Below are positions 32,520 through 39,597 of a stretch of 64,000 nucleotides of DNA, piece after piece (position 1 is the stretch's first letter; every line of letters begins with the position of its first letter). The notes under the pieces were generated by a model. It saw only the letters and a list, made by a program, of their open reading frames with translations, was not told the DNA's origin and made no database searches. This DNA is from Ruminococcus sp. (GTDB lineage: Bacteria > Bacillota > Clostridia > Oscillospirales > Acutalibacteraceae). The translations under genes and the position numbers were made by a program. The DNA lies in NCBI GenBank assembly GCA_017411835.1, contig JAFQPG010000002.1:62001-126000 (forward strand). Reading direction: 5' to 3'.

Positions 32520-33422
32520 ATGAAAACGAGTAAAAATTTACTGATGGCATTTATTTTGAATTTAGCCTTTTCAGTTTTCGAGCTTTTTGGAGGATTTTTT
32601 ACATCGAGTGTTGCGATTATGTCTGATGCAGTCCACGATATGGGCGATGCTTTAAGCATCGGTTTGTCGTATTTTTTCGAGCGAAAAAGCACAAAAGCAC
32701 CTGACGAAAAATACACCTACGGCTACGCACGATTTTCTGTGCTCGGTTCGATAATTACGACGCTTGTGCTGATTGTCGGCTCGGTTGCGGTTATTATAAA
32801 TGCAATAATAAGAATGATAAACCCTGTACAAATTAATTACAACGGTATGATAATATTCGCTGTAGTTGGAGTGTGCGTAAATTTTTGTGCCGCATATTTT
32901 ACGCATGGCTCTGCTTCACTAAATCAGAAAGCCGTATATCTTCACATGGTTGAAGATGTGCTCGGGTGGGTAGTGGTGCTTGTTGGTGCTGTGGTAATGA
33001 AATTCACGCAAATCCCACTGATTGATCCGATAATGTCTATTTTAGTTGCTGTATATATTTTGTATAACGCGATTAAAAATTTAAAAGTAGGTATTGATAT
33101 ATTTTTGCTGAAAACACCTAAAGGCTTTTCCGTTGAAAAAGTGAAAAGTATTGTTTTGCAGATTGAAGGAGTTTTAGATGCGCACCATATTCATATATGG
33201 ACAATAAACGGTGTTGACGCGTATATAACCTTGCATATCGTGACAAATGAAGAAAGCCATGCTATAAAAGAAAAAGTAAGAGCTGTATTAAAGGAAAAAG
33301 GGGTAGTACACTCCACCATAGAAATCGAAAAAGACGACGAGCATTGTGATGGATATAGTTGTGAAATAAAAGACCATCATAACCATTCCCATTGTTGCCA
33401 TCACCACCAATTGGTACAGTAA
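32520..33422 (+). CDS. Cation diffusion facilitator (CDF) metal efflux protein
   Basis: A 300-residue CDF transporter. Six helices span about residues 5-200, with metal-site motifs SDAVHDMGDAL (near residue 37) and HMVEDVLGW (near residue 141). The cytoplasmic C-terminal domain includes AHHIHIWTINGVDAYITLHI and ends in a His/Cys-rich tail (HCDGYSCEIKDHHNHSHCC) likely to bind Zn2+ or a related ion. HDxxD in helix 2 is the zinc-type signature of CzcD. It exchanges the metal for protons. GGAGGT precedes the ATG. The divergent TetR gene probably regulates it. Confidence 0.93.
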   Translation: MKTSKNLLMAFILNLAFSVFELFGGFFTSSVAIMSDAVHDMGDALSIGLSYFFERKSTKAPDEKYTYGYARFSVLGSIITTLVLIVGSVAVIINAIIRMINPVQINYNGMIIFAVVGVCVNFCAAYFTHGSASLNQKAVYLHMVEDVLGWVVVLVGAVVMKFTQIPLIDPIMSILVAVYILYNAIKNLKVGIDIFLLKTPKGFSVEKVKSIVLQIEGVLDAHHIHIWTINGVDAYITLHIVTNEESHAIKEKVRAVLKEKGVVHSTIEIEKDDEHCDGYSCEIKDHHNHSHCCHHHQLVQ

Positions 33423-33488
33423 ATGCAAACGGCAGCGTTGTATTCTGCTTTAAGAACGGGAGCGAGGTGGAGGTGTGAAAGATATTAA

Positions 33489-33542
33489 GTTTATATTGCT
33501 ATCATTTTATTTGTTGTGCTATAATCAACTCGATAAACTAGA
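33489..33542 (+). promoter_or_regulatory. Promoter of the membrane XRE gene, related to other promoters in this block
   Basis: TTGCTA (33496-33501), 18-bp spacer, TATAAT (33520-33525), followed by a CGATAAACTAGAAC segment. The whole stretch is closely similar to 36589-36645 and its right part to 35128-35162, upstream of two other genes. The gene-free bases 33423-33488 show nothing else. Confidence 0.7.
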
Positions 33543-33582
33543 ACTTAACATATAGTGGTTATTTTAGGAAAGAGCAGATATT

Positions 33583-34188
33583 ATGGAATTTTACGAAAAA
33601 TTACAGGAACTCCGAAAGCAAAAAAGACTTACACAGGAAGAACTTGCAGAGGTTCTTTTTGTGTCCAGAACTGCTGTTTCAAAATGGGAGTCAGGCAGAG
33701 GATATCCAAATATAGATTCTTTGAAAGCAATCTCAAATTTTTTTGGGGTAACAATTGACGAACTGCTGTCTGGTGATGAATTACTGACCATAGCAGAAGA
33801 AGATACTAAGCAAAAACAAAAGCATTTTTTTGACTTGGTATTTGGATTGCTCGATTGCAGTATTGCAATGTTTTTCTTTCTGCCTTTCTTTGGGCAGAAG
33901 TCAGATGCGATTATACAGGAAGTGTCTCTTTTATCCCTTACCGAAATTGCACCATATTTGAGGATAGCATATTTTGTTGTTGTAATTGGAATTATAGTAT
34001 CTGGAATTTTAACCCTTGCTCTGCAAAATTGCTATCAAGCGTTTTGGGTGAAGAATAAAAGCAAAATATCGTTAGCATTAAATGCAGCTGGAGTACTCCT
34101 TTTTATCATTAGTTCGCAACCGTATGCAGCAGCATTTTTGTTCATCTTCTTAATAATAAAGGTGTTGATGCTCGTAAAATGGAAATGA
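33583..34188 (+). CDS. Membrane-anchored XRE-family regulator
   Basis: A 201-residue protein with an N-terminal helix-turn-helix at about residues 6-60 (LQELRKQKRLTQEELAEVLFVSRTAVSKWESGRG region), followed by a short linker and four hydrophobic segments near residues 85-105, 122-145, 160-180 and 178-196. Such HTH-plus-membrane proteins are common in Firmicutes accessory regions and may respond to membrane-active compounds. The ribosome binding site is AGGAAAGAG. It is the first gene of the repeat-punctuated block, and a weak stem GATACgaagaGTATC overlaps its stop codon. Target genes are unknown. Confidence 0.85.
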   Translation: MEFYEKLQELRKQKRLTQEELAEVLFVSRTAVSKWESGRGYPNIDSLKAISNFFGVTIDELLSGDELLTIAEEDTKQKQKHFFDLVFGLLDCSIAMFFFLPFFGQKSDAIIQEVSLLSLTEIAPYLRIAYFVVVIGIIVSGILTLALQNCYQAFWVKNKSKISLALNAAGVLLFIISSQPYAAAFLFIFLIIKVLMLVKWK

Positions 34189-34250
34189 TACGAAGAGTAT
34201 CATCGTTGTGATGCCCCGTTTCTTGTGGTTGTTCATACCCTCTCTTAAAA

Positions 34251-34275
34251 TGTATTTAGGCAAGAGCCAAATACA
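34251..34275. other. Hairpin upstream of the PAP2-like gene
   Basis: TGTATTTAGGC and GCCAAATACA form a stem with one bulged A and a four-base loop. An A run follows, so it would terminate only minus-strand transcription; on the plus strand it lies 20 bases before the start and may affect translation. Confidence 0.5.
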
Positions 34276-34294
34276 AAAAAGGTAGGTTGAACAA

Positions 34295-34951
34295 ATGAAA
34301 AAAGTAAACCAGAAAAACTTCTGCTTTGCAATATGTATGCTTATTGCATTTGTGATGTGGACGATAGCAGTTCGTTTTATTGATGTGCAAGCAATCGGAC
34401 CGCAAGAGTCATCTGTTGGATTTGCAACGATTAACCGGTTCGTTCATAACCTTACAGGTGTGCATATGTCCCTGTATACTATCACGGATTGGTTGAGTCT
34501 GGTGCCACTCGTTTTCGTAATGGGGTTTAGCACTCTCGGACTTATTCAATGGATTAAGAGAAAACACCTCTTGAAAGTGGATTATAATATCCTTATTCTT
34601 GGTGGTTTCTATATTGCCACTATGGCGGTATATGTGCTATTTGAAATGCTTGTTGTAAATTACAGACCAATACTCATTAACGGATATCTGGAAGCCTCTT
34701 ATCCATCATCAACAACAATGCTCATAATGTGTGTTATGCCAACTGCTATAATGCAGTTTAATTCTCGCATCAAAAACGAAGTTTTTAAACGATGTGTCGC
34801 TACTGCAATTACTATATTTATTATTTTTATGGTAATCGGCAGACTTATTTCGGGCGTGCATTGGTTTACTGATATTGTTGGCGGTGCTTTGCTTAGTGCA
34901 GGGCTCGTTCTGATGTATCGTGCCATCATCTACAAATTTGATGTTAGATAA
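34295..34951 (+). CDS. PAP2-like membrane phosphatase family protein with altered active site
   Basis: A 218-residue membrane protein with about six helices. The third PAP2 motif is clear: GRLISGVHWFTDIVGG with the nucleophilic His and assisting Asp near residues 188-192. The first motif appears as NYRP without the usual Lys, and the second as SYPSSTTML where most members have PSGH, so the acid-base His is absent. Members hydrolyse lipid phosphates or undecaprenyl pyrophosphate at the outer membrane face; here activity is uncertain. AAGGTAGG gives the ribosome binding site. It follows the XRE gene on the same strand and is followed by repeat copy A. Confidence 0.78.
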   Translation: MKKVNQKNFCFAICMLIAFVMWTIAVRFIDVQAIGPQESSVGFATINRFVHNLTGVHMSLYTITDWLSLVPLVFVMGFSTLGLIQWIKRKHLLKVDYNILILGGFYIATMAVYVLFEMLVVNYRPILINGYLEASYPSSTTMLIMCVMPTAIMQFNSRIKNEVFKRCVATAITIFIIFMVIGRLISGVHWFTDIVGGALLSAGLVLMYRAIIYKFDVR

Positions 34952-34972
34952 ATTCATTTTGTGGATATAAAA

Positions 34973-35122
34973 CAGCCGTTTAACGATACCCCTACAATTT
35001 AACGATAGGTTTGGGGTAATTGCCGGCAAAAACATAAAACTTAATATTTTTACACAACAAAAAAGCGTTGCGGATGGAGGAGAGTATCAATTTACTCCTT
35101 CAAACTGCAACGCTTGTTTTTA
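34973..35122 (+). repeat. Bipartite intergenic repeat, copy A
   Basis: The left part has two direct TTTAACGATA units (34979-34988 and 34998-35007) followed by GGTTT. The right part is a long hairpin with arms AAGCGTTGC (35063-35071) and GCAACGCTT (35107-35115), an inner stem AGGAG/CTCCT, and a T tract. It can act as terminator for the PAP2-like gene. The same layout recurs at copies B and C. The -35 box of the next gene (TTGTTT 35114-35119, 17 bp, TATAAT 35137-35142) lies in the hairpin's T tract. Confidence 0.88.
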
Positions 35123-35177
35123 GTTTGTGCGAATGCTATAATTATCCCGACAAACTTGAATTTGATGGGGAGATAGT

Positions 35178-35618
35178 ATGAATCAGAAAGTAAGAATTTT
35201 TGAAGAACGAATTTCAGCAGAAGAATATATAGACTTTTTGAAAAGAACGGACTTGGGCTCCCAATATCCAAAAGAGCGATTCGAAAATCGAATTGCCAAA
35301 CTTGTCAAAACCGTTTCTATCAGTCTTGTCGCACGAAATGAATGCGGTACGGTTGTTGGAGTTTTGTTTGGCTTGACCGACTTTGCATATTGGCTTTATG
35401 TAACAGATTTGGGAGTTGACAGAACCTACACGGGACAGGGTATCGGCAGACAGCTAATGAAAACAGCCCATGAAATTGCGGGCGGCGAAAAAGATATTGC
35501 GGTTTATTTGATAGCCAACGAAAATGCAATTCCATTCTACGAAAAGCTGGGCATGAAGAAATCTGTGGATGTCATGCAGTATAACAAAATTGAGTGGACA
35601 GAATTTACGGTAGTATAA
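35178..35618 (+). CDS. GNAT-family N-acetyltransferase
   Basis: A 146-residue acetyltransferase of standard single-domain length. The acetyl-CoA-binding loop is VDRTYTGQGIGRQLM (R/Q-x-x-G-x-G/A type) near residue 85, and FYEKLGMKKS near residue 117 is the usual C-terminal motif. The N-terminal 40 residues (EERISAEEYIDFLKRTDLGSQYPKERF) would form the acceptor site. The acceptor, whether a drug, peptide or metabolite, is unknown. A GGGGAGATAGT ribosome binding region precedes the ATG. It lies between repeat copies A and B with its own promoter. Confidence 0.9.
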   Translation: MNQKVRIFEERISAEEYIDFLKRTDLGSQYPKERFENRIAKLVKTVSISLVARNECGTVVGVLFGLTDFAYWLYVTDLGVDRTYTGQGIGRQLMKTAHEIAGGEKDIAVYLIANENAIPFYEKLGMKKSVDVMQYNKIEWTEFTVV

Positions 35619-35651
35619 CAAATTCCAATTTGCCGAGCTGAAACAAAAATT

Positions 35652-35757
35652 CAGCCGTTTAACGATACCCTATAATTTAACGATAGGTTTATTGTTTTTA
35701 CCGGCTTAATTAAATAACCACATAAAAAATCACAACAAAAAAGCGTTGCACTGCAAA
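35652..35757 (+). repeat. Bipartite intergenic repeat, copy B (hairpin deleted)
   Basis: Two TTTAACGATA units at 35658-35667 and 35676-35685, then a region aligning with copy C up to AAGCGTTGC (35741-35749). The hairpin is cut short: the left arm runs straight into ACTGCAA, as if the loop and part of the right arm had been deleted. It therefore lacks a functional terminator. Confidence 0.85.
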
Positions 35758-35860
35758 TAATTAACACGGAATTTGAATTGTGTATCTATTCACTTTGCGC
35801 TTAAACAATAATTATGATACAATTATTTCTGTGACAAAACTCATCTTTATGGAGGTTATG

Positions 35861-36334
35861 ATGGATATTTTGATTAGGTTTGCCGAAAAAGAAGAACTCA
35901 GAAAAGTTAATATGCTTCGTAAACAAGTAAATGATCTACATGTAAATGGAAGACCTGACATATTCAGAGAAGGATTCTGCACTCAAATGCAAGATCACAT
36001 TTACACTATGTATGAATCAGAAAATTCCGATATCATTGTGGCTGTAAGCGGTGATGATATCTTAGGGTTCGCTACTGTAGAATACATACTAAAGCCATTA
36101 TCTCCATACAGTCTCGAGAGGAAGATATATCAGATTTGCGAATTCGGTGTAGATAAAAAGCACCATCGTAAAGGTATAGCTACAAAACTTGTGGATTTTA
36201 TAAAACAAGATGCTGCGTCAAAGGGCTATAGTAGAATTGAACTCGATGTATGGGAATTTAACGAAACTGCTATTGAATTTTACAACGCAATCGGATTTAA
36301 ACCTTATCGCAGGTATATGGAACTACCAATTTGA
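35861..36334 (+). CDS. GNAT-family N-acetyltransferase
   Basis: A 157-residue protein with the GNAT acetyl-CoA loop VDKKHHRKGIATKLVDF near residue 103 and the C-terminal block FYNAIGFKPYRRYMEL typical of ribosomal-protein or small-molecule acetyltransferases. GGAGG at 35851-35855 points to ATG 35861; longer in-frame starts back to 35780 run through the promoter region. The acceptor is unknown. The gene lies between repeat copies B and C and its upstream region (GATACAAT, then GACAAAAC) resembles the other promoters of this block. Confidence 0.88.
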   Translation: MDILIRFAEKEELRKVNMLRKQVNDLHVNGRPDIFREGFCTQMQDHIYTMYESENSDIIVAVSGDDILGFATVEYILKPLSPYSLERKIYQICEFGVDKKHHRKGIATKLVDFIKQDAASKGYSRIELDVWEFNETAIEFYNAIGFKPYRRYMELPI

Positions 36335-36399
36335 ATAATCATCCCAAACGTGAATTTCCGTTATTAATCACTTTACACTAAACAGTTTTTATTCCTTTT

Positions 36400-36564
36400 C
36401 GATTGTTTAACGATAACCCTATAATTTAACGATAGGTTTATGGTTTTCACCGGCATCATTACAAAATCACATATAAAATCACAACAAAAAAGCGTTGCGG
36501 ATGAGGAGTAGCATCAATATATGTCCTCAAACTGCAACGCTTGTTTTTTATTCTCTGCTTATTT
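36400..36564 (+). repeat. Bipartite intergenic repeat, copy C
   Basis: Two TTTAACGATA units (36406-36415, 36425-36434) and a full hairpin: AAGCGTTGC (36490-36498) with GCAACGCTT (36534-36542). The inner stem is GAGGA/TCCTC (36503-36507, 36524-36528), different in sequence from copy A but again complementary. The right 31 bases to 36564 are identical to the same part of copy D at 40129-40159. Confidence 0.9.
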
Positions 36565-36588
36565 CAAAGCGGAGGAGCAACAGATAAC

Positions 36589-36645
36589 AAGTTTTATATT
36601 GCTATTATTTTATTTGATGTGATATAATTAACGCTATAAACTTGA
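36589..36645 (+). promoter_or_regulatory. Promoter of the double-GNAT gene, near-duplicate of the XRE promoter
   Basis: TTGCTA (36599-36604), 18-bp spacer, TATAAT (36623-36628), then CGCTATAAACTTGAG. It aligns over about 55 bases with 33489-33542, including identical -35 and -10 boxes and spacing. Confidence 0.75.
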
Positions 36646-36663
36646 GTTTTCGGAGGATGACCG

Positions 36664-37509
36664 ATGTTAAAAATAACAGACAAAGTTGATTTAAAAGATA
36701 TTTATGATTTTCAGTTGAGCTTCAAAACACCATACTTTTTTAGTGTAAATTTTGAAGAGTGGAAGAAGTCATTTGAGCGTGACATCGACGGCGAAGGTAG
36801 AGAACTATTCAACGAGCTTTTTGTAAAAGCAGTTTATGATAACGATAAACTTGTAGGCTTTGTCCAGTATGGAAAAACTGCCTTTGGCTTTGATAATAAA
36901 GGCGAGATTTCAGATGAAATTTCGTACCCTGTTATCCGCAACCTGTTTTTCAAAGAAGACCGAGCAGACGCAGGTGAATTGCTGTTAAATGATGCTATGA
37001 AAAACCTTGGTACAGATGAGCGAGTATATGCGTTCTTCCATTACTTTGGTATGAGTTGTTTCGCTCGACACGGCAAGCTCTTTGAAAATCATGCTCATAT
37101 TGATTCTTTGCTTAAAGAAAATGGCTTTGAAGTTGAACATGAAAACGTGTACTACTCATCTGTTTTAGTTGAGAGCGAAAACTCAGATGTAGTAATCAAA
37201 GCTAATGATTTGACTAAAGGCAATCAACAGTATATTGATTTTAAAATCGACGGCAATCAGGTTGGCGGTTGCGAGGTGCATTATCTGAGTGACACAACAG
37301 CATATCTTCGCTGGATTTATGTCAACGGCGATATAGTAGGCAAAGGTATCGGCACAAAATGTATGACTGCGTTAAAGAGCTTTCTTTTTGAAAAAGGTAT
37401 CAGAAGATTTGACACCGACACAGCTATCAACAATACAGTCGCTCAGCACTACTATGAGAAAAACAGTTTTGTTCGTGAGGGTGTTACAAGAAGTTATTTT
37501 AAAATTTGA
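36664..37509 (+). CDS. Tandem GNAT-fold acetyltransferase
   Basis: A 281-residue protein, about twice the length of a single GNAT domain. The first half (residues 1-150) has beta strands such as LFVKAVYDNDKLVGFVQYG but a weak cofactor loop. The second half has a clear acetyl-CoA loop VGKGIGTKCMTALKSF near residue 225 and HYYEKNSFVREGVTRSYF at the end. One active and one degenerate domain is the likely arrangement. CGGAGGA precedes the ATG. It lies after repeat copy C. A hairpin ATTGCAGA/TCTGCAAT (37544-37568) without a T tract follows. The substrate is unknown. Confidence 0.85.
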   Translation: MLKITDKVDLKDIYDFQLSFKTPYFFSVNFEEWKKSFERDIDGEGRELFNELFVKAVYDNDKLVGFVQYGKTAFGFDNKGEISDEISYPVIRNLFFKEDRADAGELLLNDAMKNLGTDERVYAFFHYFGMSCFARHGKLFENHAHIDSLLKENGFEVEHENVYYSSVLVESENSDVVIKANDLTKGNQQYIDFKIDGNQVGGCEVHYLSDTTAYLRWIYVNGDIVGKGIGTKCMTALKSFLFEKGIRRFDTDTAINNTVAQHYYEKNSFVREGVTRSYFKI

Positions 37510-37592
37510 CTGACAAGGAATAGATTTTTGTTATCAGCACAGTATTGCAGAGTTATTCGTTCTGCAATGCAAGCTTTAAAGGTTAAAAAACG

Positions 37593-37621
37593 TTGACAAA
37601 ATATAATTTTAGTAGTACACT
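37593..37621 (+). promoter_or_regulatory. Promoter of the rsgA-GNAT-GNAT operon leader
   Basis: TTGACA (37593-37598), 17-bp spacer, TACACT (37616-37621). The transcript would carry a leader of about 370 nucleotides before rsgA. Confidence 0.8.
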
Positions 37622-37630
37622 ACGGACAGA

Positions 37631-37675
37631 ATAGTTTGCTTCATTAAATTTAATAGTTTGCTTCAATAAATTTTA
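37631..37675 (+). repeat. Tandem 22-bp duplication in the operon leader
   Basis: AATAGTTTGCTTCATTAAAT and AATAGTTTGCTTCAATAAAT occur back to back in the untranslated leader, just after the transcript start and before the leader-peptide ribosome binding site. Confidence 0.85.
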
Positions 37676-37702
37676 TGGCAAACGAGAAAGGAGAATTTCA
37701 GT

Positions 37703-37732
37703 ATGATTTACAGCGAGGTAATTAACTGCTAA
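37703..37732 (+). CDS. Leader peptide of 9 residues (MIYSEVINC)
   Basis: ATG at 37703 with a very good ribosome binding site (AAAGGAGA, spacer 9) opens a 9-codon reading frame MIYSEVINC ending in TAA. It is followed 9 bases later by the first of three terminator-like hairpins and about 260 bases later by rsgA. This is the layout of ribosome-mediated attenuators of antibiotic-response genes, in which stalling on the leader changes downstream RNA folding. The sequence is not one I recognise. Confidence 0.72.
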   Translation: MIYSEVINC

Positions 37733-37741
37733 CTGAATATT

Positions 37742-37797
37742 GGCACGCTTTTAATAGTTTTGGGACTTCCAAGCCCCTTTATTTGTCGTGCCGTTTT
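37742..37797 (+). terminator. Leader hairpin 1
   Basis: GGCACG (37742-37747) pairs with CGTGCC (37787-37792), with an inner GGG/CCC pairing, followed by GTTTT. The GTGCC of its right arm can also pair with GGCAC at 37833-37837, an alternative that would disrupt both hairpin 1 and hairpin 2. Confidence 0.7.
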
Positions 37798-37833
37798 AAA
37801 GAACCTTTCGTGAATTCTATGACTGACGTTATG

Positions 37834-37860
37834 GCACACTCAAAGGGGTGTGCTTTTTTA
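37834..37860 (+). terminator. Leader hairpin 2 (intrinsic terminator)
   Basis: GCACACT (37834-37840) pairs with GGTGTGC (37847-37853), six-base loop, then six T. It stands upstream of rsgA and would stop transcription before the operon. Confidence 0.8.
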
Positions 37861-37879
37861 TGCCCAAAATTATTTTCAG

Positions 37880-37919
37880 CCGCAGAAATCCCTCAAGGGT
37901 TGCTTTCTGCGGTTTTTTC
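37880..37919 (+). terminator. Leader hairpin 3 (intrinsic terminator)
   Basis: CCGCAGAAA (37880-37888) pairs with TTTCTGCGG (37904-37912), inner CCCT/AGGG, followed by TTTTTT. It is the strongest of the three and lies 75 bases before rsgA. Confidence 0.85.
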
Positions 37920-37994
37920 GTCCATTTTCAGTTAGCAGTAACATTTATAAAATTTATGATTTAAAAGACAGAACTGATTTTGGAGGAATAAAAG

Positions 37995-39032
37995 TTGAAG
38001 ATAAATGATTTTGGATTTAATCCTGATTTGAATCCTAAAAATAAAGGCGGTATACCTGCAAGGATAACCGCAGTACACAAAGGTCGCTTTGGTATTGTGT
38101 CAGATTTTGGCGAGGGCTATGCAAGCCTCAAGTCAAAGGAATATTATTTTAATGGCGAAGATTTTCCCACGGTTGGTGACTTTGTGCTGATAGATTATGT
38201 TGAGAACGGCGACAGCCGAATTACAGCAACACTTAAACGAAAAACCTACTTTTCTCGCCGTGACCCCGATAAAGGCAGAGGAGAGCAGGCTATCGCCGCA
38301 AACTTTGATTACGTTTTTATTATGCAGTCGCTGAATAATGACTTTAATCCAAAGCGGATTGAGCGTTATCTTACTGCTGCTCGTCAATCGGGAGCAGAGC
38401 CTGTAATTATACTTACAAAAGCTGACTTAACGGATGATTACTTGCCATATATTTTAGAAATCAGTCGAGTAGCCGAGGGGGTAGAAACCTACATCGTAAG
38501 TGCCAAGACAGGTATTGGTATTGCCAAACTCTCAAAATATATGCAAAAGGGTAATACCCTTGTTTTCTTAGGCTCATCGGGCGTTGGCAAGTCAAGCTTA
38601 GTGAATACTCTTGCAGGCGAAGAGATTATGGATGTAAATGGTATCCGTGAAGATGACTCAATGGGCAGACACACCACCACTCACAGAGAGCTTATTATGC
38701 TCAAAAATGGCGTGATGATAATTGATACCCCAGGTATGCGTGAGCTTGGTATGTGGGATGTAACTGAAGGTTTATCCGACGCCTTTGCAGATGTTGAAAA
38801 ATTTATAGACAAGTGTAAATTCCGTGACTGCAAACACGAAAACGAGCCAGGTTGTGCTGTGCGTGAGGCCATAGAAAACGGCGAACTTGCCCCTTCCCGT
38901 TTGGAAAGTTACAAAAAGCTTAAAACCGAGGCAAAATTCAGTGATGACGGTTATGAATATAAAAAACAAAAACAACAGTGGGAGAAAGCCCTCAGAATCA
39001 GCGATAAGAAAAAGAGAAAGGAAAGATTTTAA
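37995..39032 (+). CDS. rsgA: RsgA-family circularly permuted ribosome-associated GTPase
   Basis: A 345-residue GTPase with the permuted motif order of RsgA/YjeQ: G4-like ILTKAD near residue 137, then P-loop GSSGVGKSSL near residue 192, TTTHRE, and DTPGMRELG. An N-terminal OB fold precedes it and a C-terminal zinc knuckle (CKFRDCKHENEPGC) follows. RsgA acts in late 30S maturation. The protein is about 45 residues longer than typical Bacillus RsgA. It begins at TTG 37995, eight bases after TGGAGGAA. Its setting, behind an attenuator-like leader and with two GNAT genes, is not that of the housekeeping gene and suggests a stress or drug-response paralogue. Confidence 0.88.
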   Translation: MKINDFGFNPDLNPKNKGGIPARITAVHKGRFGIVSDFGEGYASLKSKEYYFNGEDFPTVGDFVLIDYVENGDSRITATLKRKTYFSRRDPDKGRGEQAIAANFDYVFIMQSLNNDFNPKRIERYLTAARQSGAEPVIILTKADLTDDYLPYILEISRVAEGVETYIVSAKTGIGIAKLSKYMQKGNTLVFLGSSGVGKSSLVNTLAGEEIMDVNGIREDDSMGRHTTTHRELIMLKNGVMIIDTPGMRELGMWDVTEGLSDAFADVEKFIDKCKFRDCKHENEPGCAVREAIENGELAPSRLESYKKLKTEAKFSDDGYEYKKQKQQWEKALRISDKKKRKERF

Positions 39033-39033
39033 A

Positions 39034-39582
39034 ATGAACAGAACAATTAAATCAATGGAAAATAAATATTTGCAGAGTTCTCTTGATATGATAAGGAGAA
39101 CATTTACAAACAGCGAGAGTGCTGAGGATGCACAGATTGTTGTAAATTTGGTTCAGGAAATCAGGTCAATGAAATATTATTTGCCCGAGCTTGAGCTTAT
39201 TATGGTGGATGAAAACGACGAGGTGATAGGCTATTCAATGTTTTCAAGGTTCCACCTTGGTGGTAAGTTTAGGGATGAGCTTCTTATCCTTACTCCTGTG
39301 GCAGTAAAGACAGAATTACAGCGTCAGCACATTTCAAAAGAGATTATCGAGGCAGGCTTTGAAAAAGCAAAGAATATGGGCTTTAAGGTCGTGCTTGTAG
39401 AAGGTAACCCTCAGAATTATTGTAATCGAGGCTTTGTGACCTCTGCAGATTTTGGCATAGTTGCAGGAGAGAGTGTGGGCTTGCCTGCACCTGAGTGCCT
39501 TATGGTAAAAGAACTTGAAAACGGTGCTTTAGAGTGCATTAGCGGTGTCTTAGAGTACACCGAATACAAAAGCCTTAAATAA
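39034..39582 (+). CDS. GNAT-family N-acetyltransferase
   Basis: A 182-residue GNAT protein. ATG 39034 lies one base after the rsgA stop, with GAAAGGAAAG as ribosome binding site inside the rsgA gene; a 49-codon in-frame extension into rsgA is a shadow. The cofactor-binding region is VKTELQRQHISKEIIEAGFEKA near residue 90, with Gln/His instead of the usual Gly pair (Q-R-Q-H-I-S), followed by VLVEGNPQNYCNRGFVTSA. This resembles the YhbS-like N-acetyltransferases. The acceptor is unknown. Translational coupling to rsgA implies joint function. Confidence 0.85.
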   Translation: MNRTIKSMENKYLQSSLDMIRRTFTNSESAEDAQIVVNLVQEIRSMKYYLPELELIMVDENDEVIGYSMFSRFHLGGKFRDELLILTPVAVKTELQRQHISKEIIEAGFEKAKNMGFKVVLVEGNPQNYCNRGFVTSADFGIVAGESVGLPAPECLMVKELENGALECISGVLEYTEYKSLK

Positions 39583-39597
39583 GAAAGGAAAATTAAA

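Noticed and set aside
34973-36564. Integron attC sites or CRISPR repeats as explanation for the intergenic elements
   Set aside because: No integrase core site pattern (RYYYAAC/GTTRRRY pair) is convincing, copies are far apart and separated by genes, and there are no spacers of uniform length.
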